A stretch of DNA of 64,000 nucleotides, taken from NCBI RefSeq assembly GCF_000239695.1, contig NZ_JH470338.1, positions 585,958-649,957 on the forward strand. Reading direction: 5' to 3'. This document shows positions 38,705 through 46,082 of the stretch, piece by piece; the stretch's first letter is position 1, and the number at the start of each line of letters is the position of its first letter. The notes under the pieces were generated by a model that saw only the letters and a program-made list of their open reading frames with translations, was not told the origin of the DNA and did no database searches. The stretch comes from Actinomyces graevenitzii C83. Lineage in GTDB: Bacteria; Actinomycetota; Actinomycetes; Actinomycetales; Actinomycetaceae. The position numbers and the translations under genes are program-made.

Positions 38705-39608
38705 CGTAAATTTCCTGCACTTTCCATTCATTACCATCAAATTTCAAGGTAACTAAAGAAGCGAACTTACCAGCAGGAATATCCTGAAGCTCACCTTGAC
38801 CAGAGTGTTCTTGACTAGCATTACGGTAAAACCAAAGCTGCACAACTACATTTTTAGTAACATCTTTGCGAACCCAACCGCTAACAAAAGTTACCTGTAT
38901 TGGATCTACCCAACCACCATTTTGATGCATCTTAAGCGTGTCCGCCGGAACCTTAACGCACGATTTCCTATCGCTAATACATAGGGCTTTATACTCATCT
39001 ACATTCCCTGTAGCAAACGCATAGTTGTATAACTCAATGGCATACTTGGCCGTGGCCACAGCACCATCATCGGTATTCTGCGTGATTTCTTCCGGTTTAG
39101 CCGGAAGCGGCATACTCAAAGCCTCAGCGCGCTTCTTGGCCTCCTGCGGCGTAGGCGTCCATTTAACTGAGGCAGAAGGCGCCGGTATTGATGTCGGCGT
39201 CGGCGAAACCTCACCTCGCGCCCCTGCACGGCTCACACTTGCACTGGCCGCAGCGCCCCCGCCAGGCAAAGCCTGCCCAGCCTGGGCGTCTTTACCACCA
39301 TAAAAGTCCACAAAGTACCAGCCGGCGCTGATACACAGCACCACTACCAGCGCTACTCGCACCAGCGGCCAGCGGTCTTGCGGTTTAATGCGCAGCCAGG
39401 GTGGCAGCCCACTTCTAGCCCGCTTTTTCTTGTGGCCCGCAATGCCAGTCTCACCGCTACCCTTAGCGCCGCCCTCAAGGTGAGCCTCACCATTAGCCTC
39501 ACCACCGCCCTCAAAGCGAGTCTCAGGCGCAGCCTCATCTTCACCAAATTTGGCCGCGCTAGGTTCAGCCGCCGGCAAGACGGCTGGCTTATTTTTAAAT
39601 CCCTTCAT
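38691..39608 (-). CDS. Membrane-anchored DUF6318-like protein, paralog 3
   Basis: A 305-residue protein. Unlike the other two paralogs it has about 75 cytoplasmic residues rich in Gly and Glu (EGGGEANGEAHLEGG-type repeats) before the membrane helix (residues 83-105). The outer part repeats the family plan with PSASVKWTPTPQEAKKRAEA and NTDDGAVATAKYAIELYNYAFATG. It is first in the cluster; a gap of 158 bases upstream holds no gene and should contain the promoter. Confidence 0.75.
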   Translation of the reverse strand: MKGFKNKPAVLPAAEPSAAKFGEDEAAPETRFEGGGEANGEAHLEGGAKGSGETGIAGHKKKRARSGLPPWLRIKPQDRWPLVRVALVVVLCISAGWYFVDFYGGKDAQAGQALPGGGAAASASVSRAGARGEVSPTPTSIPAPSASVKWTPTPQEAKKRAEALSMPLPAKPEEITQNTDDGAVATAKYAIELYNYAFATGNVDEYKALCISDRKSCVKVPADTLKMHQNGGWVDPIQVTFVSGWVRKDVTKNVVVQLWFYRNASQEHSGQGELQDIPAGKFASLVTLKFDGNEWKVQEIYVEEK

Positions 39609-39766
39609 TGGGATCGCCCCCGTATTTCAGCTGGTGAACAGGGCTGAAACACGACTTAGTGCGCCAGCCAGTTCAAAACAAAGTTGAATCAGAGTAGCGC
39701 ACATCACTTTAATTACACAAGGGAATCTGACAATCTGTGGATATTGCATGTAGTTCTGACATGCAT

Positions 39767-40420
39767 CTAACCCTTACTCAAGAACCTGACGGCAGCCCTG
39801 CGACCCTTTTCAATCTTTTCCAGTTCGCGCCCCTCTACTGCGCTTGCCGACACCCACCGCTTAGAAAACAGCTCCTGCGCCGCCTGGATCATGACCCCAC
39901 AGGCATAGGGATCTTTTTCCTCGCTAATCGCCTTGGCAAACACCGCCTTGGTTTTTAGCCTAAGCTCCTCCCCTTGAGCGCAGTGGAAGGACATTTGCAT
40001 GAGACTAGCCGCGCCCCAAGCCCGGCACAGTGCGTCGTCGTCGTTAAAAAGCACCCGAGCCAAAACGTCAATCTCACCTGCGCCACCAACCCAACCCAAA
40101 GCGATAACCACCTTGCGGCGAAGCTGAACGTCCCCGGTAGCAAGCAGGGCGCAAAGCGGCCCCACAAGCCTGTCACAGTAGGGCGCGTAAAAGTCTAGGT
40201 GCCTTAGTTTGGTCAATACCTCAGCTGCCAGGGCGGCGGTAAGCACCCGGATTTTCTCCTCCCCTCCCCCAGACAGCTGCGCCAACAGGAAGTCGAGCCC
40301 CGCCTGCCCGTGCTTGTCGAAACGGGCGGCCAAATAGACTTCTTTGCCCGCCCGCCAATCTGCACAGATAAGCTCGTAGTGCGCGGCAATGTCCTGGGCT
40401 TTGTCGCTCCCCTGCTCCAT
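39767..40420 (-). CDS. HEAT-repeat-like protein
   Basis: A 217-residue all-helical protein. Residues 75-160 show two helical repeats (LCALLATGDVQLRRKVVIALGWVG and IDVLARVLFNDDDALCRAWGAASL) of HEAT/armadillo type. Such proteins hold other proteins; no catalytic motif is visible. It is divergent from the hydrolase at 40603, separated by the second dyad element. Confidence 0.6.
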   Translation of the reverse strand: MEQGSDKAQDIAAHYELICADWRAGKEVYLAARFDKHGQAGLDFLLAQLSGGGEEKIRVLTAALAAEVLTKLRHLDFYAPYCDRLVGPLCALLATGDVQLRRKVVIALGWVGGAGEIDVLARVLFNDDDALCRAWGAASLMQMSFHCAQGEELRLKTKAVFAKAISEEKDPYACGVMIQAAQELFSKRWVSASAVEGRELEKIEKGRRAAVRFLSKG

Positions 40421-40498
40421 GGGCCTCCTTACGTCATTGGTGCCGACGGCGCCATTGGGTTCGCTCTCGACGCCGGCAATGCCTGGCTCGCCGCCGTT

Positions 40499-40574
40499 AC
40501 CTACAAAATCGTCCCTCGCCTATAAAAACAGTATTGAAAAATCATAGGCGACGGACGATTTTACCTGTAAATCT
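40499..40574. promoter_or_regulatory. Dyad element upstream of the second hydrolase gene
   Basis: Left arm ACCTACAAAATCGTCC (40499 on) and right arm ATAGGCGACGGACGATTTTA (40544 on) are reverse complements across about 20 bases, with spacing like the element at 35376-35453. The first 11 bases of the left arms are identical. It lies about 30 bases before the ribosome site of the hydrolase gene. Confidence 0.6.
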
Positions 40575-40602
40575 CAGGTATAGACCCGGAAAGGATTTAG
40601 AC

Positions 40603-41559
40603 ATGTCCACTGAAATGAGGCTAGCTAAACTCAGTCAACGCCTAGTGCCACCAATTCTTAACTCGCAGGCGGCCACGCGCTTCGCCGCCCTGCACCCCCT
40701 GGCGCCCGCCCCTGCCCCATTTTGGATGCGCAAGCGTTTTTGCCTGCGCACCCACGGCCCACTGACCTGGGTTACCCCCAAGCACCCGGCCGCAAAATTT
40801 CAACTAACTCACCATCCCAGCCAGGCTGACCCAGATACGCGCCCTGATTTAGATCCCCAGTTGGCGCCGGCTGATACTGCGCTGATTTATCTGCACGGCG
40901 GCGCCTATGTCCAGGCCATGTCTGCTTTCCAATGGAATATTGTGGCTGGGCTATCTGACCGCACAAGCCTGCCGGTGCTTGTGGTGGATTATCCGCTGGC
41001 CCCCGCCCGCTGCGCCCAGGATGCGTTTGCGCTGGTGAACGCAGCTATCGACTATGCGCAGCTGCTCTATAAGCGCGTCATTTTGGTTGGCGACTCTGCT
41101 GGCGGCGGCCTGTGTGCGTCCCTAGCAATGCAGCGCCGCGACCTATCTTTAAGCCAGGTTGACGGCTTGATTTTGTACTCGCCGTGGGTTGACGTGACCA
41201 TGACCAACCCGGATATTGCCCCCATTTTGCCTCGCGACCCGATGCTTGGGGTGCCCGGCGTGAAGTGGGCGGGGCAGGTTTGGGCTGGCAGGCTGGCAAC
41301 TAAGGATCCACGCATCAGCCCCCTATACGGCTCATTTGACCGCTTGCCGCCCATGCGTGTTTTCGCAGGTAGCGACGATATTCTCACGCCCGACGCCGTG
41401 GAGTTTGCCCGCCGAGCACTGGGCGCGGGGGTTGACGTCAAGCTGCGTTTTGAGCCTGGAGCCTTCCATGTTTATGTGGCCGGGGGCCCACTTATCCCCG
41501 AGGCTAGGCTGGCATTGGATTATTCGGCCCAGTTCATCAACCAGATCAGGGGGCTTTAA
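40603..41559 (+). CDS. Alpha/beta hydrolase (hormone-sensitive lipase family)
   Basis: A 318-residue esterase-type hydrolase: oxyanion loop LIYLHGGAYVQAM, nucleophile elbow VILVGDSAGGGLCAS (Ser), a late Asp in VFAGSDDILTPDA and His in EPGAFHVYVAG. Natural substrate unknown; likely a short-chain ester. I start at the ATG 40603 with AAAGGA eight bases upstream rather than at 40534, which lies within the dyad. It is the last clear backbone gene before the island. Confidence 0.85.
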   Translation: MSTEMRLAKLSQRLVPPILNSQAATRFAALHPLAPAPAPFWMRKRFCLRTHGPLTWVTPKHPAAKFQLTHHPSQADPDTRPDLDPQLAPADTALIYLHGGAYVQAMSAFQWNIVAGLSDRTSLPVLVVDYPLAPARCAQDAFALVNAAIDYAQLLYKRVILVGDSAGGGLCASLAMQRRDLSLSQVDGLILYSPWVDVTMTNPDIAPILPRDPMLGVPGVKWAGQVWAGRLATKDPRISPLYGSFDRLPPMRVFAGSDDILTPDAVEFARRALGAGVDVKLRFEPGAFHVYVAGGPLIPEARLALDYSAQFINQIRGL

Positions 41560-41565
41560 GGGAAT

Positions 41566-41790
41566 TTAAAAGACTTTAAGTAGGCGGTTTTCAGCGGGAG
41601 GTTTTAAGTGGGGGATTTTAAGCCCCTGGGCTAAGGGCCCCTTGGGGTAGCGCCGGGTAGGCACGGCAGTGGTTGCAACGCCGACGGCGCCGATCACGAC
41701 CGGACATACCTTCGCCACGCCGGGCTGATCCTCGTACTCGAAGGACATCTGCCAAACGTCGTAGGGACGCGGTGGGCTCTCAGTCGTCAT
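41566..41790 (-). pseudogene. Truncated MazF/PemK-like toxin
   Basis: The first 30 residues (YDVWQMSFEYEDQPGVAKVCPVVI) match small MazF-like toxins, but the remaining 40 residues are unrelated and the usual length of about 110 is not reached. The right-hand part probably lost its sequence when the island joined the backbone. Its start overlaps the antitoxin by 11 bases. Confidence 0.6.
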
Positions 41791-42043
41791 CCTCGTCCCT
41801 CCAGGCGGCAGGAACGACGAGGCGGCCGTCGCTTACCTCGGCCACGGCGATGTCGGAGTTATCAAAGTTGATCCTCGGTTGGAGCCGCACATCAAAGGGG
41901 AAGCCCTTGCACTGGTTGAACATGCGCACGAACACCTTGATCGCGGCTGACGGCGTCATCCCCAACGCCTCCGCGTTTGCCTGGAAGTCGAGCTTCTCCT
42001 GGAGGTCGATCTTCGTATTGAGCGATGCTGTTGCACCCATCAT
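41780..42043 (-). CDS. RelB/DinJ-type antitoxin
   Basis: An 87-residue protein beginning with the ribbon-helix-helix segment (LNTKIDLQEKLDFQANAEALGMTPSAAIKVFVRMF), typical of RelB/DinJ antitoxins that bind DNA and neutralise a partner toxin. The partner gene downstream is truncated, so the system is likely inactive. AAAGG lies before the ATG. Confidence 0.82.
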   Translation of the reverse strand: MMGATASLNTKIDLQEKLDFQANAEALGMTPSAAIKVFVRMFNQCKGFPFDVRLQPRINFDNSDIAVAEVSDGRLVVPAAWRDEDDD

Positions 42044-42138
42044 GGTACCTTTCTCTTTCTTTGAAAGATACCACGTTAGACCACTTTAGACCACATTGAC
42101 GGATTATTCGATTCCGAATCGCAAAGCACGTGGAGGGG

Positions 42139-42720
42139 TCTGGGTTTTTCGGACCGTTTGTTTTGAGAGGGTTGTTCTGAGTAGTCCCGGCTGCTTGTGG
42201 CCGGGCAGAATGGATGACCATGAGGAAGTTTTGGAAGGGGCGCGTGTTCAAGGTCTGTAACGTTATCGATGAGTTCACCCGTCAACACCTGGCTTTCCGC
42301 GTCGAGCGGCGCATGGGAGCCGCCGACGTGATCGAAATGCTTGACCTGGCTGTCCTGGCCCATGGAGCACCCCAGGTGCTAAGGGCCGATAACGGGCCTG
42401 AATTCATCGCCGGAGCCGTGGGGTGCTGGGCCAGCGAGCATGACACGCTTCAAGCATTCATCCCACCGGGCCAGCCGTGGCTGGGCGGGTTCGTGGAGTC
42501 CTTACACAACCGCATGCGCGACGAACTCCTCGAGGACAACATGTTCGAGGACCTCGACCATGCCCGCGCCCTGATCGGCGCCTGGTCCCAGCACTACAAT
42601 GAAGAACACCCCCACAGCACGCTAGGCTGGCTCTCACCCAACCAATACACACGCCAATGGGCACAACACCACTAATAACAACCAACAACCCTCAAAACAC
42701 CCGGTCCACAAAACCAGACA
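42139..42720 (+). mobile_element. Internally deleted IS3-type element with both ends
   Basis: The left end (42139-42182) and right end (42676-42720) are imperfect inverted repeats: both, read inward, show TCTGG, GGACCG, GTTTTGAG and GGTTGTT in the same order. Only about 580 bases lie between, whereas IS3 elements are 1.2-1.5 kb, so the first part of the transposase is missing. Confidence 0.6.
42214..42675 (+). pseudogene. IS3-family transposase, C-terminal fragment
   Basis: About 150 residues of the integrase (rve) core: NVIDEFTRQHLAF, then RADNGPEFIAGAV with the second Asp, and WLGGFVESLHNRMRDELL with the catalytic Glu, then the ending HSTLGWLSPNQY. The N-terminal helix-turn-helix protein and the first part of the core are missing, so it cannot transpose by itself. 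Confidence 0.8.
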
Positions 42721-42808
42721 CAGACAACTTGACAGCTGGCCATGTTTCCGGAGATCAAAAGTGGTAGCGTCAGAGACGACAGTCACACGCGAGTGATGGG
42801 AGGCACCG

Positions 42809-43615
42809 ATGCCAGCGTCCGTCTACGTTCGCTTTGACGCGCCCGAGGGGGGAGTGCCAGCGACACCAAGAAGGCTCCACGCAGCCCTGTCGGCGGTTCT
42901 GGACTTACCGCCAGGCATTAGCCCGGAGAGGGCCGCACAGTTCCCAACACTCGCACACCGACCGGTTCATGGGTCGGGTGGGGTGAAGCCCTATTCGCTC
43001 GGCGAGCTGAGCCATTCGGAGTCGACATTCGGCGTCGAGGTTCGATTCCTGGACGATCGACTGATTGACACGCTGGATGCGTGGCTGTCGTGGGGTGGGG
43101 TGATGCGCCTCGGGGCTGGCACCAACGACGACGCCGTTCTGATCGCATCCGAGGGCCAGATCATCAGCCAGGCCTCATGGGAAGAGCTGGCGGAGCGAGA
43201 CCAGGACACTGCGTGGGAGATACGCCTTGTCACGCCAACGACGTTCTCGTCAAAGGGGAATCACGTGCCGCGCCTGTCTCCGGCGACGATTGCAACGAGC
43301 TTGCAGCAGCGCTGGTGGGCCTGGAATCGAAGGCTCGCTCCCCCACGGATTGATCGGCATGCCATGGCGAGCGTGTTAGCGACGCAGGATTTCACGCGCT
43401 CCTCCGTGGTGTCGCTAGCGATGCCGCGCCGCGCCGGCCAGGGCCGCCTGAGCTCCCGGTGCATCCCAGCCCACGAGGGCCACCTGCGCATCAGCGGCGT
43501 CGAGGGCGCCGAAGCGACCCGGATCTTCTCGCGCCTCATGGCGCTGTCCGCATACACGAACGTCGGCTCACACACGAGCTTCGGCATGGGCGTCATAGAC
43601 GCTGTGGCCGCGTAA
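42809..43615 (+). CDS. cas6: CRISPR pre-crRNA endoribonuclease Cas6
   Basis: A 268-residue RAMP-fold protein. The motif LAHRPVHGSGGVKPYSLGEL near residue 50 and the C-terminal glycine loop NVGSHTSFGMGVIDAV are typical of Cas6. The enzyme cuts repeat transcripts at the base of the hairpin; in these arrays that leaves an 8-base ATTAAGAC handle. GGGAGG is a strong ribosome site before the ATG. It opens the type III-D operon. Confidence 0.85.
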   Translation: MPASVYVRFDAPEGGVPATPRRLHAALSAVLDLPPGISPERAAQFPTLAHRPVHGSGGVKPYSLGELSHSESTFGVEVRFLDDRLIDTLDAWLSWGGVMRLGAGTNDDAVLIASEGQIISQASWEELAERDQDTAWEIRLVTPTTFSSKGNHVPRLSPATIATSLQQRWWAWNRRLAPPRIDRHAMASVLATQDFTRSSVVSLAMPRRAGQGRLSSRCIPAHEGHLRISGVEGAEATRIFSRLMALSAYTNVGSHTSFGMGVIDAVAA

Positions 43616-43634
43616 CACCTAAGTAAGGATAGAA

Positions 43635-44180
43635 ATGACACTGCAATTTTTCTGCGATTGGCTCTGGGCTCCGATCATCGCGCCTTTTGTGACCTACCAC
43701 ATCGGCAAGCTACTTTCAAAATGGAAGTATGGTCGCCAGCTTCTCCGCAAATTAACACTTGGAAACCCAAAGATTGCACTCATAGCCGACCATACAGAAC
43801 AAAATAATATTAGCAAATCAATATCCTCAACAGAATTATTTAAAGAAAAGAATATCACATGCGAAACTTTCGCAGACACACACAATCCTTCATTTCATAG
43901 TACATTTGACATCATTGTCATCGTATTTGAATACGAAGGAAAACCATCAAATCCAAACGAAAACTACATAAATCCCAAACAAGAACAGGCAGAGAGAATA
44001 CTCGAAGAGCACTGCAACTCTTTCAAAACATCAGGCGAGCCGATTGTTATTTTCGCGAAAAAGATGATGAACCCTGAACTCTTCAAAAAGATTGCAGACC
44101 GCCCAAACACTTCAATTTGCCAGGCGCGCGGAAGGCTCACAGCGGATATTATCGCTCAACTCACTGCCTTCAATGGATAA
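43635..44180 (+). CDS. Membrane-anchored protein of unknown function inside the type III CRISPR operon
   Basis: A 181-residue protein that I do not recognise. Residues 3-27 are a hydrophobic helix, followed by a basic stretch (KWKYGRQLLRK), so the soluble part should be cytoplasmic. Residues 46-180 alternate strands and helices in a Rossmann-like order: KIALIAD, FDIIVIVFEYE, EPIVIFAKK. No catalytic motif is evident. It lies 19 bases after cas6 and 15 before cas10, so it is expressed with them. Its base content is much more AT-rich than neighbours, suggesting separate acquisition. The plan, one membrane helix plus a Rossmann-like domain, recalls Cam1, the membrane effector with a CARF ligand domain; this is inference. 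Confidence 0.75.
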   Translation: MTLQFFCDWLWAPIIAPFVTYHIGKLLSKWKYGRQLLRKLTLGNPKIALIADHTEQNNISKSISSTELFKEKNITCETFADTHNPSFHSTFDIIVIVFEYEGKPSNPNENYINPKQEQAERILEEHCNSFKTSGEPIVIFAKKMMNPELFKKIADRPNTSICQARGRLTADIIAQLTAFNG

Positions 44181-44195
44181 AATTGGGGAATCACG

Positions 44196-46082
44196 ATGAC
44201 AAGTTACCTCGTCATGCTGCAGACGAACAGCAATCAGCCGTTCATCTTCTCCTCGCCTCGCCTGCGCGAGCAGATCGGCGCGTCCTTCGAGATCACGCTG
44301 CTGTCCCGCTGGGTAAAGGAGGAAGCTGAAAAGCTCCTCAAGCAAAAGCCTCTTCCAACCTCTTTCTGGGTCTCCGACTCATCCGGCAAAGTGATCGTCC
44401 GATTCACTGACGATGAAGGCGCCCCAAAGAACTTGGCGAAGCAACTGATCCGAGAGGTCACGCTCCGTGCGCTGACTGACGCCCCGGGCCTTGACGTCAC
44501 GGGTGTCTTCATTGAGGCGACATCCAACACGGTAGATGCGGACGACCTGCAAGAGCTTGATCGTGTCTTTTTGGAGTACTCGCTGAACCGCCGCCCGGCA
44601 GCGGCACGCTTCCCGCAGTTCCCGTTCCTGGAACGCGGCTCAGAGTCCGCTCTTCCCGCATCTGCATCGCTAGGCACTCTGGAGTTCTCTCAGGAGTCCC
44701 TGCAGCCGGATAACTTCGACGAGTCCTCCCCCTTATCCCTCCCGTCGCGCGTGAAGCGAGTGTTCGCATCGACATCGCGTAAGCGGCAAGTCGACGATGT
44801 GCAGGAGCGGCTTGCGAAGCAAGGAAAGGAACTCAAACAAGAACTCCCGCTCGATCCAACCAAGCTTGCGGCTGCGTTCCAAGACGGCGAGGAGTTCGAG
44901 GACGCCAAGGACATGTTGTCGTCGGTCGGAGTCGTCCATATTGACGGTAACGGCGTTGGCGCGATCATGCGTGATCTAGGTTGCGCCCATCGTGCGGTCC
45001 AGAAGGTTGGAGTCAGTACGATATCTGATGAGGAAAGCAAAGGTTTGCAGTCGTTCATCATGGAGGTGAACCGCAGACTCGACGATGTCGTGAAGGACGC
45101 CATCGCACTTTCGTGGTACTACGTTCAGGAACTGACTCCAGATACAGTCGTTCCCATCGTGCCCGTTCTCGTGGGCGGCGATGACGTCACGGTCTACACG
45201 GATGGGCGCTACGCGATCCCCTTCGCGGAAGCCTACATCCACCATTATGAGAAGCTAACGAAGGACGACGATCTTTTGTCAGTTCTTGCCATTGTTGCTG
45301 GAGGGAAAAAGACCGACGCACCAGAGCGGGACCAATTCGAAATCGACGACTACATCATTCAAAACCCCGGCCCGCTCACGGCCTCAGCGGGCGTGGCCAT
45401 CGTGGGCCGCAACTTCCCGTTCCACATCGCCTACGACCTGGCGGAAGAGCTGGTGTCGCGAGGAAAGAAGCTTGGCAAGAAGCCGGGGACGGTCCCCTGT
45501 TCGACGATCAACTTCCACGTTCTGCGCTACGCGACGGTCCTCGACCCGGACGACACGCTGGACGAGTACAAGGGCCGTGCGCAGCGCCCCTTCCTGATCG
45601 GATGCTACGCGCCGGATCGGATCGGGGACGCACCCACGACCTCGCCTGAAGAAGCACCCACTGCGAAGCCGCAGCCGTTGTCCTCCTGGGCGCGCATCCT
45701 TCAGGCGGTCGCAGCCTTCGACGGCAAGAAACCGGACGACCCCACGCAGAGCACCGGCGACCCGTTCCCGCGTGCCCGCGCGAACCGCATCGTCAAACTC
45801 CTCGCAGAAGGCGATGCCGAGAAGGCCACAACCGAGTGGAACGTCGCGCTACAGAATGCCACCGGCGCTGGACGCCTCGCCAAACAGTTGGAGCATCTTC
45901 CGCCTCATCCGTCGGACTCCGCTGGAACTGGTGATTCTCTTGAGCAGATCAAGTGGCTCCTGGACCTCATCGACCTGTCCGGGAACTTGCCCGACGGGTA
46001 CCTCGCTTGTCGAATCGGCCAGGGCAACGACGACGGCTCTGCGGCAACAACAGACGATCCCACCGAAGGAGATGCAAAGTGA
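44196..46082 (+). CDS. cas10: Type III CRISPR large subunit Cas10 without HD domain
   Basis: A 628-residue Cas10. The first palm element VHIDGNGVGAIMRDLG (Asp at residue 250) and the second, VLVGGDDVTVYTDG with GGDD at 327-330, are both intact, so cyclic oligoadenylate synthesis is expected on target RNA binding. The N-terminal 230 residues show no HD pair, so the single-stranded DNase domain seems to be missing. The C-terminal 200 residues are helical with a Pro-rich linker at about 480-495. The stop overlaps the next start (GTGA). Confidence 0.9.
   Translation: MTSYLVMLQTNSNQPFIFSSPRLREQIGASFEITLLSRWVKEEAEKLLKQKPLPTSFWVSDSSGKVIVRFTDDEGAPKNLAKQLIREVTLRALTDAPGLDVTGVFIEATSNTVDADDLQELDRVFLEYSLNRRPAAARFPQFPFLERGSESALPASASLGTLEFSQESLQPDNFDESSPLSLPSRVKRVFASTSRKRQVDDVQERLAKQGKELKQELPLDPTKLAAAFQDGEEFEDAKDMLSSVGVVHIDGNGVGAIMRDLGCAHRAVQKVGVSTISDEESKGLQSFIMEVNRRLDDVVKDAIALSWYYVQELTPDTVVPIVPVLVGGDDVTVYTDGRYAIPFAEAYIHHYEKLTKDDDLLSVLAIVAGGKKTDAPERDQFEIDDYIIQNPGPLTASAGVAIVGRNFPFHIAYDLAEELVSRGKKLGKKPGTVPCSTINFHVLRYATVLDPDDTLDEYKGRAQRPFLIGCYAPDRIGDAPTTSPEEAPTAKPQPLSSWARILQAVAAFDGKKPDDPTQSTGDPFPRARANRIVKLLAEGDAEKATTEWNVALQNATGAGRLAKQLEHLPPHPSDSAGTGDSLEQIKWLLDLIDLSGNLPDGYLACRIGQGNDDGSAATTDDPTEGDAK

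Noticed and set aside
43635..44180. Csm6/Csx1-type HEPN ribonuclease
   Set aside because: No RxxxxH HEPN motif in a suitable C-terminal helix; size is too small and the N-terminus is a membrane helix.
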